Positions 23,274 through 32,225 of a stretch of 64,000 bases of DNA are shown here, piece after piece. Numbering within the stretch: position 1 is the stretch's first letter; every line of letters starts with the position of its first letter. The position numbers and the translations under genes were made by a program. The DNA comes from an uncultured Clostridia bacterium (GTDB taxonomy: Bacteria > Bacillota > Clostridia > Christensenellales > Borkfalkiaceae). The stretch covers positions 186,001 through 250,000 of the forward strand of contig CAMWME010000001.1 of the NCBI GenBank assembly GCA_947175325.1, read 5' to 3'. The notes under the pieces are model-generated. The model had not been told where the DNA came from and did not search any database. It was given only the letters and a program-made list of their open reading frames with translations.

Positions 23274-24692
23274 ATGAAAAAAACAAAAATAATTTGCACG
23301 TTAGGACCCGCTAGCGATACCGAAGCGGTTTTATCCGACTTAATTGACGCCGGTATGAACGTTGCACGCCTTAACTTTTCGCACGGCACGCACGAGGACC
23401 ACGCACAAAAAATTGCCATAGTTAAAAAATTGCGTGAACAAAAAAAGGCGCCCATTGCCATTTTATTGGATACGAAAGGCCCCGAGTTCAGAATTAAGAC
23501 CTTTGAAAAGGGCAAAATCACCTTAAAAGACGGTGATACCTTCACCTTCACCACTGACGATATAGTCGGCGACAAAACGAGAGTTTCCGTTTCATTCGCG
23601 GGCATTTGCGACCAAATGTTCCCCGGCGATAAAATTCTTCTTAACAACGGACTTATGATTTTCGAAGTCGTTAAAGTTGAAAAGCCCGACGTAATTTGTA
23701 AAACCATCGTTGGCGGCGTACTTTCCGACAGAAAATCAATGTTCTTCCCGGAAAAAGAGCTTAAAATGGAATACCTCTCCGAACAAGACAAAGCCGACCT
23801 TAAATTCGGTGTTGAACAAGGCGTTGACTTCGTTGCCGCTTCTTTCGTGTCCCGCGCGCAAGACGTTTTAGACGTAAGAAATTGGCTCAGAGAATGCGGT
23901 TCAAAAGACGGCGAGATAGAGATTATCGCCAAAATCGAAAGCCGCGCGGGCGTAAACAACCTTGACGAAATCTTAAAAGTATGCGACGGCATAATGGTTG
24001 CGCGTGGCGACCTTGGCGTTGAAGTGCCCTTCGAAGAACTTCCCAGCATTCAAAAAACGATTATTAAGAAATGCCGTATCTGCGGCAAGCGCTCAATTAC
24101 GGCAACCGAAATGCTTGAATCAATGATTAAGCAGCCCCGCCCCACCCGTGCGGAAATTTCAGACGTTGCAAACGCCGTTTACGACGGTTCTTCGGCAATA
24201 ATGCTTTCGGGCGAAACCGCTGCGGGTGCATATCCCGTTGAAGCCGTAAAGGCAATGGCAAAAATTGCGGCACAAGCCGAAGCGAACACCTCCTATATTG
24301 CACACATTAACGAAAACGATTACAACATTAACAAGCTTTCGGAAGCACTTGCACACTCCGCTTGCACATTGGCGCACGACATAGGCGCAAAAGTTATAGT
24401 CGTTTGTACCAGAACGGGCGGCACTGCAAGAACGGTTTCGCGCTTCCGCCCCATGATAGACATTATCGGTATGACCACCGACGAAAGAGCTTACAGAAAA
24501 CTTTCTTTAAGCTGGGGCGTAATCCCCGTTATGAGTGAGGAATTTTATTCGGTTGACGTCCTCTTCCATTACGCTAAACGCGCCGCACTTGATTCCGGCA
24601 TAGTGCAAAAAGGCGATAAGATAGTTCTTACCGGCGGCACGCCGAACGGCAAAAGCGGAAACTCCAACCTTATCAACGTTGAAGCCGTTTAA
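23274..24692 (+). CDS. pyk: Pyruvate kinase
   Basis: 472 residues. The enzyme catalyses the final ATP-yielding step of glycolysis, phosphoenolpyruvate plus ADP to pyruvate plus ATP, in the cytoplasm. Diagnostic stretches are TKIICTLGPASD, NVARLNFSHGTHEDH, the catalytic-site region EIIAKIESRAGVNNLDEI, GIMVARGDLGVEVPFEEL and ITATEMLESMIKQPRPTRAE. The C-terminal allosteric-type domain is complete (IVVCTRTGGTARTVSRFRP). The extra PEP-utiliser-like domain found in some Bacillus enzymes is absent. Ribosome-binding site AGAGGT. It is followed by a strong bidirectional terminator. Confidence 0.97.
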   Translation: MKKTKIICTLGPASDTEAVLSDLIDAGMNVARLNFSHGTHEDHAQKIAIVKKLREQKKAPIAILLDTKGPEFRIKTFEKGKITLKDGDTFTFTTDDIVGDKTRVSVSFAGICDQMFPGDKILLNNGLMIFEVVKVEKPDVICKTIVGGVLSDRKSMFFPEKELKMEYLSEQDKADLKFGVEQGVDFVAASFVSRAQDVLDVRNWLRECGSKDGEIEIIAKIESRAGVNNLDEILKVCDGIMVARGDLGVEVPFEELPSIQKTIIKKCRICGKRSITATEMLESMIKQPRPTRAEISDVANAVYDGSSAIMLSGETAAGAYPVEAVKAMAKIAAQAEANTSYIAHINENDYNINKLSEALAHSACTLAHDIGAKVIVVCTRTGGTARTVSRFRPMIDIIGMTTDERAYRKLSLSWGVIPVMSEEFYSVDVLFHYAKRAALDSGIVQKGDKIVLTGGTPNGKSGNSNLINVEAV

Positions 24693-24744
24693 TCAAGCAT
24701 CTTAATTACTGGTGCTTAACTTCAACTAATCACAAATCAAACGA

Positions 24745-24772
24745 AAAATCCCGCAGAAATCTGCGGGATTTT
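24745..24772. terminator. Bidirectional terminator (pyk / Opp operon)
   Basis: AAAATCCCGCAG (24745-24756) and CTGCGGGATTTT (24761-24772) around AAAT form a symmetric stem that ends both pyk and the long minus-strand peptide operon. Confidence 0.88.
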
Positions 24773-24773
24773 A

Positions 24774-25034
24774 TTATTTTAACCAGAAATATGCAAGCAA
24801 AAAGACCAAACCGAACATTACGATAGAAATAAGTATGAACGGAGCAATGGCGGCAAACGCGCCCCTTACCATCGCCCAATACTCTTTTCTTGAAACCTTG
24901 GTCTTGACTTTTTTCATATCGCTTTGCTTCTTTTGTTTCGCTTTCGGGTTATACCATTTAAACCCGTCCACATTCATATCCGCAAAGCTGGTAGTCGTAT
25001 CAAGGTCGTCGTCAGACCTTCTATTCGCCATCAT
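24774..25034 (-). CDS. Small single-span membrane protein at end of Opp operon
   Basis: 86 residues (or 85 from the second Met). The first 55 residues are hydrophilic with an acidic start and a lysine-rich middle (KAKQKKQSDMKKVKTKV). One strong membrane helix follows (about 60-84, FILISIVMFGLVFLLAYFWL). It overlaps the end of oppF by 14 nt, so it is translationally coupled to the transporter. No family was recognised; it could be an accessory subunit or anchor for the transporter ATPases. Confidence 0.7.
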   Translation of the reverse strand: MMANRRSDDDLDTTTSFADMNVDGFKWYNPKAKQKKQSDMKKVKTKVSRKEYWAMVRGAFAAIAPFILISIVMFGLVFLLAYFWLK

Positions 25035-26184
25035 TCACCTTTTGCTCGTCCGCGGGTTCCTCCGCTTTCTCTTTATTCTTTTTCTTGAACACCCGCATAT
25101 CTTCCTTTGCAAGCTTTGTAATCCTTTCAAGCTCTTGTGCTTTTTTAAGTTCCTTCTTGCACTGTTCGTTTTCTTCGGGGGTGTTGTAGAGGTGACAAGC
25201 GCAGAAATGCCCTTCTTCTACCTCTTTATAAGCGGGGCGAACCATTTCGCATATATCCATACAATGCTCGCAACGGGTGTGGAATTTACAACCCTTAGGA
25301 GGATTTACGGGCGAAGGGATATCACCTTTTAATATAATTCTGTTCATTTTTACGTGCGGGTTGGGCACGGGAACAGCCGAGAAAAGTGCCTTGGTGTACG
25401 GGTGCAGAGTGTTAGAGAATATTGCCTCTTTCGTGCCGTATTCAACCATACTGCCTAGGTACATAACGCCCACTTCGTCCGAAATATGCTTTACGACCGA
25501 CAAATCGTGCGAAATGAACACGTATGTCAACTGCAACTTCTGTTGCAACTCTTTAAGCATATTTATAATCTGCGCTTGGATAGATACGTCAAGCGCGGAT
25601 ACGGGCTCGTCACAGATAACGAGGTCGGGCTTCAACGCCAACGCGCGGGCAATACAAATTCTTTGCCTTTGTCCGCCGGAGAATTCATGCGGGTATCTTT
25701 CGAAGTAATGCGGTTGAAGTCCGCACATCTTCATTACGCTTAAAATATAGTCGTGGTATTCCTCTTTAGGTACGATGTGATGTTCGCGCACGGCTTCGCC
25801 GATAATTTCGCCTACCGTAAGCCTCGGTGAAAGGCTCGCGTACGGGTCTTGGAAAATCATCTGCATATTGGGACGGAGTTTATTAAATTCACGGTTGCTG
25901 ATTTTGGAAACCTCTTGTCCCTTGAACCAGATTTCCCCGCCCGTTACGTCGTAAAGGCGAAGAACCGTTCTGCCCATCGTAGTCTTTCCGCAACCGCTTT
26001 CGCCGACTATTCCAAGGGTTTTACCCTTGCTTATTTTAAACGATACGCCGTCAACGGCTTTAAGATATTTCGTCGGTCTGCCCAACAGCGTGGAATCAAC
26101 CACGAAATACTGTTTTAAATCTTTAACTTCCAAAAGAGGTTGTTCGGGAAGTTCTTCAACTTCGCTTGCTGTATTTTCAGCCAT
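25021..26184 (-). CDS. oppF: Oligopeptide ABC transporter ATPase OppF
   Basis: 387 residues from the ATG at 26184, which has a strong ribosome-binding site (AAAGGAGG); an upstream in-frame start at 26280 lies within oppD. Motifs are Walker A GESGCGKTT, Q-loop IFQDPYASL, signature EFSGGQRQRICIARAL, Walker B LVICDEPVSALD and H-loop ISHDLSVVKHI. The C-terminal oligopeptide-transporter domain has the cysteine cluster CKFHTRCEHCMDIC, expected to bind an Fe-S cluster in Opp/Dpp ATPases. The tail is highly charged (KKKNKEKAEEPADE). It pairs with OppD to power OppBC. Confidence 0.94.
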   Translation of the reverse strand: MAENTASEVEELPEQPLLEVKDLKQYFVVDSTLLGRPTKYLKAVDGVSFKISKGKTLGIVGESGCGKTTMGRTVLRLYDVTGGEIWFKGQEVSKISNREFNKLRPNMQMIFQDPYASLSPRLTVGEIIGEAVREHHIVPKEEYHDYILSVMKMCGLQPHYFERYPHEFSGGQRQRICIARALALKPDLVICDEPVSALDVSIQAQIINMLKELQQKLQLTYVFISHDLSVVKHISDEVGVMYLGSMVEYGTKEAIFSNTLHPYTKALFSAVPVPNPHVKMNRIILKGDIPSPVNPPKGCKFHTRCEHCMDICEMVRPAYKEVEEGHFCACHLYNTPEENEQCKKELKKAQELERITKLAKEDMRVFKKKNKEKAEEPADEQKVNDGE

Positions 26185-26185
26185 A

Positions 26186-27475
26186 TTAAACCTCCTTTCC
26201 GTTTTCTTTAGTTTGATATACGTAGCAAGATACGCTATGAGTAGGCGAAACCTTGATAAGCTTAGGGTATTCGCCCGCACACTCGCCGCGGCACTTGTCG
26301 CATCTGTCGCGGAAGTAACAATAATTGGGCATATCTACGGGGTTGGGCACGAAGCCGGGGATACAATACAGTGATTCCACTTCGGCGTCAACGGTAGGTT
26401 TACTCTTTTGCAAACCGATAGTATACGGGTGCAGAGGGTTGTCGAAAATATCTTCCGCCGTACCCATTTCAATTACTTTGCCCGCATACATAACGACCAC
26501 GAAGTCAGCCATTTCTGCAACCACGCCCAAGTCGTGCGTAATAAGCATTATACTTCCGTTAATTTTCTTCTTTATATCCTTTAAAAGGTCAAGAATTTGC
26601 GCTTGAATGGTAACGTCGAGCGCTGTAGTGGGCTCGTCCGCAATAATAAGGCGCGGATTGCACAAAAGCGCCATTGCTATCATAACCCTTTGGCGCATAC
26701 CGCCCGAAAGCTCGTGCGGGTACTTTTTATACACGCCCTCTGCGTCAGCCATACCAACGAGCTTCAACATTTCAAGGCTACGTTCTTTAGCTTTAGCTTT
26801 GGATATACCTTCAATGTGCAAAAGCGCAACTTCGTCAAGCTGGTTGCCTATGGTGAACACGGGGTTCAGCGAAGTCATAGGCTCTTGGAAAATCATGGCA
26901 ATTTCGCTGCCGCGGATAGTACGCATAGCGTCAGTGGGCATCTTTGCAATGTCAACTACGCGCTCCTCCCGCTCGTACATATTGCCGCCAAGCTCGTTCT
27001 TCTTTATAACGGGCTTGCCGTGTTTATCCAAAACGGGTTCTCCGTTTTCGGTTTCGTAAACGGGAATTTTCCTACCCCTTTCGTCACGCTTGTATGAGTT
27101 TGATTTAAATCTTATCGCACCGTCGACTATTTGCCCCGCCGGCCCTTGCACGAGCTGCATCGTAGAAAGCGAGGTTACTGATTTACCGCAACCGCTTTCG
27201 CCAACGACGCCGACCGTAGAACCTTCGGGTATCGAGAAAGAAACACCGTTAACTGCCTTTACGACGCCGGCGTCAGTAAAGAAAAAGGTGTGCAAATCCT
27301 CGATTTCGAGGATATTGGAAGAATCCTTCATCGTCGTGATAAATTCTTCTTCTTTTACCTTTCTTTTCTTCCGCTTTTCAAAGTACTTCGTCTGCTTGGC
27401 GTTTTCCCTTGCAATTCGGCGGGATTCTTTACCCGATATATAATGCGATTTTTTAGAATTCGTTTCTTCGGACAT
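26186..27475 (-). CDS. oppD: Oligopeptide ABC transporter ATPase OppD with extra insertion
   Basis: 429 residues. The first 50 or so are an unusual basic extension (SRRIARENAKQTKYFEKRKK). The ATPase core has Walker A GESGCGKSV, Q-loop IFQEPMTSL, signature ELSGGMRQRVMIAMAL, Walker B IIADEPTTALD and H-loop THDLGVVAEM. Between Walker A and the Q-loop there is a hydrophilic insertion of roughly 45 residues (RDERGRKIPVYETENGEPVL onward) not seen in ordinary OppD proteins. The C-terminal cysteine cluster is CYFRDRCDKCRGEC. It lies 3 nt after oppC and 1 nt before oppF. Confidence 0.93.
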   Translation of the reverse strand: MSEETNSKKSHYISGKESRRIARENAKQTKYFEKRKKRKVKEEEFITTMKDSSNILEIEDLHTFFFTDAGVVKAVNGVSFSIPEGSTVGVVGESGCGKSVTSLSTMQLVQGPAGQIVDGAIRFKSNSYKRDERGRKIPVYETENGEPVLDKHGKPVIKKNELGGNMYEREERVVDIAKMPTDAMRTIRGSEIAMIFQEPMTSLNPVFTIGNQLDEVALLHIEGISKAKAKERSLEMLKLVGMADAEGVYKKYPHELSGGMRQRVMIAMALLCNPRLIIADEPTTALDVTIQAQILDLLKDIKKKINGSIMLITHDLGVVAEMADFVVVMYAGKVIEMGTAEDIFDNPLHPYTIGLQKSKPTVDAEVESLYCIPGFVPNPVDMPNYCYFRDRCDKCRGECAGEYPKLIKVSPTHSVSCYVYQTKENGKEV

Positions 27476-27478
27476 TTT

Positions 27479-28555
27479 TTACCTCTTCATTTTAGGGTCA
27501 AATGCGTCCCTTAAACCGTCGCCTACGAAGTTGAATGCAAGTATTGCAAGCGTAATACATATGCCGGGGGGTATCCAGAAGTTGGGATACAAGCTGAGGC
27601 GGGTAATGTTTGCTGCAGAGTTTATCATTGCGCCCCACGTTGCAGTGCCTATCGGCGCGCCTATGCCGAGGAAGCCGAGCGTTGCCTCGGTAAGAATTAT
27701 GCTGCCAAGTCCAAGCGTCATTGATACGATAAGCTGGGGCAATACGTTAGGAATAAGATGTTTGAAAATCTTCCTCTTTACAGACAGTCCCGAGCATTTT
27801 GCGGCAAGCATAAACTCCTGTTCCCTTAAAGAAAGGATTTGCCCGCGCACGAGCCTTGCCGTGCCAGCCCAACCGATTAGGGTCAGAATACCCATCATAT
27901 AATACAGTCGTTCAATTCCCAAAACGTTGTTCGCATCGAATACGGCGTAGAAAATGAGCATTATGGGTAGCGTCGGGATACAGTATAAAATATCCGTAAT
28001 ACGCATTATTACGTTGTCTACTTTTCCGCCGAAGTAACCGGCAAGCCCGCCTAAAACTACGCCGAGCAGCGTTTCGAGAATAACGACTATAAAGCCTATA
28101 GTAAGCGAAATTCTTCCGCCGTACATTAATCTTGTGAAGATATCCCAGCCGTTTTCGTCAGTACCGAGCCAGTGCTGTGCAGAAATCTCTGCTTCCTTGT
28201 TGATATTGCTTTCCCCAACGGAAATATCCCAACAAGTCGTTAAGTTTCCGTCTTCGTCCTCAAATCTCGTTTGGCCGTAGCTTACGATTGTCGTCGGGGT
28301 CGTGTCTATCTCCATTTCACCCCAAGGCGAGAACAGAGGGCCGATAAAAGATATTAAAAACAGCGCAACGATAATAACCAAACCGACTACCGAAAGTTTG
28401 GAACGGAAAAATCTTTTTGCAACGGTTCTTGCGGGGGATAGAACTTTTACCCTTTCACCAAGCACTTCGCCGTGCAAATCGTCGTATTTGGTTTCTTCGC
28501 TAACTTCTGCTTTCACTTCGTCCGAAACTTCGGGCGTTTTCTTTTCTTCTTCCAT
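27479..28555 (-). CDS. oppC: Oligopeptide ABC transporter permease OppC
   Basis: 358 residues. A hydrophilic N-terminus of about 45 residues precedes the first helix (LSVVGLVIIVALFLISFIGP), then a large extracellular loop and five more helices. The binding-protein-dependent permease signature is present (EFMLAAKCSGLSVKRKIFKH, with the EAA-like loop contacting the ATPase), followed by the typical C-terminal ATWGAMINSA and PGICITLAILAFNFVGDGLRD. It forms the membrane channel with OppB. It is co-directional and tightly packed. Confidence 0.94.
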   Translation of the reverse strand: MEEEKKTPEVSDEVKAEVSEETKYDDLHGEVLGERVKVLSPARTVAKRFFRSKLSVVGLVIIVALFLISFIGPLFSPWGEMEIDTTPTTIVSYGQTRFEDEDGNLTTCWDISVGESNINKEAEISAQHWLGTDENGWDIFTRLMYGGRISLTIGFIVVILETLLGVVLGGLAGYFGGKVDNVIMRITDILYCIPTLPIMLIFYAVFDANNVLGIERLYYMMGILTLIGWAGTARLVRGQILSLREQEFMLAAKCSGLSVKRKIFKHLIPNVLPQLIVSMTLGLGSIILTEATLGFLGIGAPIGTATWGAMINSAANITRLSLYPNFWIPPGICITLAILAFNFVGDGLRDAFDPKMKR

Positions 28556-28565
28556 TTGCTCCCCC

Positions 28566-29558
28566 TTACTTTCCTAACTTAACGCGAGGGTCTACTATTG
28601 CGTACATAATATCGGTAAGCAATATGCCTATAATGGTCAAAACCGAAATAAACATATCGTAACCCATTATAAACGGAATGTCGCCGGTACGTGTCATCTG
28701 ATATGCCACGCTACCGATACCTTGAATTGCGAAAACTTGCTCAACTATCATTGAGCCGCCGAAAAGGGTCGGCAAAATACCGGCAAGGGTCGTAACGAGC
28801 GGAATAAGCGTGTTTCTGAAAACGTGCTTATAAACGACTTTGTTTTCCGAAAGTCCCTTTGCCCTTGCGGTACGGATATAATCGGCGTTCAATACTTCCA
28901 AGGTGTTAGTTCTGGTATACCTCATCATCGAACCTATGGAAAGTATCGTAAGTACTATAATGGGCAATACCAAGTGCCAGCAAGTATCAAGGAACCTCAT
29001 AATTCCCGTATAGTTTGCCGTAGGCGTATTCAACGAACCGACGGGGAACCAACCCAAATCAACCGCAAATATTTTAATTAAAATACTTGCAAAGAAGAAC
29101 GACGGGAAGGAAATACCTATCATCGTTAGTACCGTTACGGTATAATCAAGTTTTCCGTACTGGTTGCACGCACACTTAATACCGAGGGGTATTGCGATTA
29201 TCAATTCGAGCACGAGGGAAACCAATGCAATTGCAAAGGAAACCCCCATATTCTCGAAAATAACTTCGCCAACCGGTTTACTGTTGGTAAGGCTAGTACC
29301 GAAATCGCCCGCAAAGAAAGCGGTTATCCACATCCACCAGCCTTTCAAAATGCCCCCGAAAGAGTTATCGCCTAAATTATATCTGTCAAGAATGGCTTGC
29401 AACTCCTCCTCGCTACCCGCGTTATCCTTATGGGTGCTCCAATATTTCGTTTCTATAACGTTCGTGGGCATAAGCCTTATAAGCATATATAGAATTATGG
29501 ATACCGTCAAAAGGATAAACAGTGCAAGAAGCAACCTTTTTACTACGTATTTAAACAT
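28566..29558 (-). CDS. oppB: Oligopeptide ABC transporter permease OppB
   Basis: 330 residues. A first helix (LLLALFILLTVSIILYMLI) is followed by an extracellular domain and five membrane helices. The cytoplasmic EAA-type loop ADYIRTARAKGLSENKVVYKH and the C-terminal GDIPFIMGYDMFISVLTIIG plus YAIVDPRVKLGK are diagnostic for OppB/DppB. It lies 27 nt after oppA and 10 nt before oppC. Confidence 0.95.
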   Translation of the reverse strand: MFKYVVKRLLLALFILLTVSIILYMLIRLMPTNVIETKYWSTHKDNAGSEEELQAILDRYNLGDNSFGGILKGWWMWITAFFAGDFGTSLTNSKPVGEVIFENMGVSFAIALVSLVLELIIAIPLGIKCACNQYGKLDYTVTVLTMIGISFPSFFFASILIKIFAVDLGWFPVGSLNTPTANYTGIMRFLDTCWHLVLPIIVLTILSIGSMMRYTRTNTLEVLNADYIRTARAKGLSENKVVYKHVFRNTLIPLVTTLAGILPTLFGGSMIVEQVFAIQGIGSVAYQMTRTGDIPFIMGYDMFISVLTIIGILLTDIMYAIVDPRVKLGK

Positions 29559-29585
29559 TTTGTATAATTTGCTCCGATAATCTGA

Positions 29586-32225
29586 TTAATTGTAGTTAAG
29601 CTCCCAAATCTTGTACAGAAGTCCCGCATTCGCGCTTGCCTTTTGGTTAAGCGAATTTTGATTTATAACTTTATTGTTATATACGCCTAAATCGTGTCTT
29701 TGATAGGTGGGAAGTTCAACAGCAAGCTCCATAACGTCGTTAAGTGCGTTAATGTAATACTGTGCCCTATACTTTTGGTCCGTATAAGACCTTGCCAAAT
29801 CAATTTGTCCGCTGAGGTGAGTAAGAATCTCGTTTTCCTCGGGGAACGTGTCAAGATTACTCATTATGGTTGAATAACCCCAGTTTCTGGTACTTGAAGC
29901 GTTACTGTCCTTATGATATATCTGATACATATCGGGGTCAATACCAGTTGACCAAGCTGCTGCCCAAACTGCAAGCTTACCGGTTGCGAGTGAAACGAGC
30001 GCGTTTATGTCGTTCTTAACCGTTATATCGAAGCCTAACGGGTTAAGCTGATTGGCTGCTTCCCTAAACATCTGCATTGCAGGGTGGTCAGCTGACTCGC
30101 CCGCAATCGTGAAGGTTAAAGAAAGCGTCTTCCCGTTCTTCTCATACTTGCTGTTGTTGTCCTTCCTAGTCCAGCCCGCAGCTGCAACCAAGTCTTGAAT
30201 TAGACCCTTTTTACTATCAGTCCACTCTAACGTTACGTTACCGATGTCTCCATTCTCATCGCAAACTCCCTTCTTAAACACGTAAGGGCGCGAAAGAGCG
30301 TTGCCGTTTTCGTTATCGTAATTTTTAAGGAAGTTCGTCGACGAAGTAGGTCTGTAAATCGGCTCGGAATATTGTGTAGTATAATAACCGTCTACTATAT
30401 AGCTTTGAGGATTCATTGCAAGCATAATTGCAATTCTGACTTCCCTATCGGGAACGTAAGTGGGGTTAATACCTACGTAACCGAAACCGTTTGCTGCATA
30501 GTTACGCGAATTGAGGTGCGAAACGCCGGAAATCTGTTCAACGTTCGTCTTCGTACATTGAGGCTGACCGTAGTCTATCGTCCCGTTTTTAAGAGACTCT
30601 ATGATGGTATCGTCAGTGGTATAAACGTAGTTGAGATACTTGATTTTTGCGTTTTCAATTCCGCTACCCAAAGTTTCGAAGTATTCGTTACGCTGATAGC
30701 GAACCATACTTCCGTCGTAGAATTTGCTTTCGCCCTCTTTCATTTTGTAGGCGCCCGCACCTACTGGTACGTTTTTAGCGGAGCTGCCTATTACACCGTC
30801 CATAAAGTCGGCATTCATAAAGCAAACGCCGAATCTGTTTTCAGCATTGGGGTCTTGCCAGTTTTCTTGTGCAAACTGAACGTAGTCCTTATTTTCGAAC
30901 GTGCCCGAATAATAGTGCATGGGCGCAACGGTGAATGCAAAGTTATAAATTGCCGCGGGGTCAACCTTGTTGATGGTTATTCTGAGAAGGTCGTACTCAC
31001 CGCCGAGGTCTTTTCCTTTGAAAGAAGTAACTTTGTCCGTGGTAATACCGGAAATGCTCTTTACCGTCATACCGTCGGAACCGGTTGAATCGTTACTCAT
31101 TTCGTCCCTCATAAACGCGGTAAGTATATCGGCGCTGAACGAGCTTCCGAGGATAGCGCTAACCATACCCGTAGTTTGCCCTTGGTAAATGCCGTTAACT
31201 TTTTTAAAATAGTTCTCGAAAACGAAATCAACAGCAGCCGTCTTCATAGCCGCATCTCTTTCAGTACCGGTAAGGTCTTTATCTTCAGAATCCTTTAAAG
31301 CGGGCTCTATAATTCTGTTACGTATATACGTCTGGTCTTCAGTGCCTTGCATTGCGCCCTCAGCGGGAGCTTCAAGCGTAGTGTAAAATCTGCCTTGTTC
31401 GTCCTTCATCCTCTCTTTATTGTTAAGGCTGTTAATTTTATACTGATAGTCTGCAATACCTTCGTTCCACATATAAACTTCCCAGTCTTCGGTAAATCTG
31501 AATTCCTTATAGGAACTTACGGTACCTACTACGCTGGTCCAGTCTTTTTCAAGTCCTTCCTTGAAGCGCTTTGCAACGAGTTGAACGTCATCCTTAACTT
31601 CGTCCCAAGATTTAGTGGGGTTAGTATTATCGTACGCGAGAATGTTGCTTATTCTTTGCTGCGCGGCTGCTCTGTATTGGTCTTCAACGTTAATAGAAGA
31701 ATCGTCGTCGATTTCTTGCTGCGCCCTATACGATTTAAGCCCTTTAATGTTAGTGGAATAAATGGTTGACGAACCGGAATACACGGGGTCAAGGTAGACG
31801 TAAAGATTGAAAAGTACGTCAAGTATGCCCATATCGTAGCCCATACTGTCCTTTACGCCCTTCTTAATTACGAATTCGTAAGTGGTATGGTCGATAGACG
31901 TGCCGGAAGCTTCTTGTCCCGCTGCATCGTAAGACTTAACGCTGTAATCAAGCGCCATCGTTGCTTGGTCTTCACCGCATACGATATTGCCGTCCGCATC
32001 TGAAGTAAGCATAGAAATCTGCGTCATTCCGATTACGTCGCCGTCGTTGCCCGAAGTATAGAAGAACGGGTTAAAGTTTTCGTCAAGTGCGCCGGTTGCA
32101 ATTGCTACGGGGCGGGTTTCCGCGTCGAAGTGTTCAATTTCATCATCGGGGACACAGCCCGTCATAGCAAACAGCATAGTTGCACAAGTTGCGCCTATTA
32201 CTACGTTTCTTATGGCTTTTTTCAT
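29586..32225 (-). CDS. oppA: Oversized oligopeptide-binding lipoprotein OppA
   Basis: 879 residues, against about 540-600 for usual OppA proteins. A signal peptide with lipobox AMTGC (Cys24) anchors it outside the membrane. Family 5 solute-binding features are spread over the protein: the VAIATGALDENFNPFFYTS start, VKDSMGYDMGILDVLFNLYV, GAGAYKMKEGESKFYDGSMV with RYQRNEYF, and REVRIAIMLAMNPQSYIVDG. The C-terminal WAAAWSTGIDPDMYQIYH is typical of peptide-binding proteins. The extra 250-300 residues are mainly a charged insertion between about residues 150 and 400. The start overlaps the upstream stop (TAATG) and has ribosome-binding site GGAGGAA, so it is coupled to the preceding lipoprotein. 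Confidence 0.93.
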   Translation of the reverse strand: MKKAIRNVVIGATCATMLFAMTGCVPDDEIEHFDAETRPVAIATGALDENFNPFFYTSGNDGDVIGMTQISMLTSDADGNIVCGEDQATMALDYSVKSYDAAGQEASGTSIDHTTYEFVIKKGVKDSMGYDMGILDVLFNLYVYLDPVYSGSSTIYSTNIKGLKSYRAQQEIDDDSSINVEDQYRAAAQQRISNILAYDNTNPTKSWDEVKDDVQLVAKRFKEGLEKDWTSVVGTVSSYKEFRFTEDWEVYMWNEGIADYQYKINSLNNKERMKDEQGRFYTTLEAPAEGAMQGTEDQTYIRNRIIEPALKDSEDKDLTGTERDAAMKTAAVDFVFENYFKKVNGIYQGQTTGMVSAILGSSFSADILTAFMRDEMSNDSTGSDGMTVKSISGITTDKVTSFKGKDLGGEYDLLRITINKVDPAAIYNFAFTVAPMHYYSGTFENKDYVQFAQENWQDPNAENRFGVCFMNADFMDGVIGSSAKNVPVGAGAYKMKEGESKFYDGSMVRYQRNEYFETLGSGIENAKIKYLNYVYTTDDTIIESLKNGTIDYGQPQCTKTNVEQISGVSHLNSRNYAANGFGYVGINPTYVPDREVRIAIMLAMNPQSYIVDGYYTTQYSEPIYRPTSSTNFLKNYDNENGNALSRPYVFKKGVCDENGDIGNVTLEWTDSKKGLIQDLVAAAGWTRKDNNSKYEKNGKTLSLTFTIAGESADHPAMQMFREAANQLNPLGFDITVKNDINALVSLATGKLAVWAAAWSTGIDPDMYQIYHKDSNASSTRNWGYSTIMSNLDTFPEENEILTHLSGQIDLARSYTDQKYRAQYYINALNDVMELAVELPTYQRHDLGVYNNKVINQNSLNQKASANAGLLYKIWELNYN

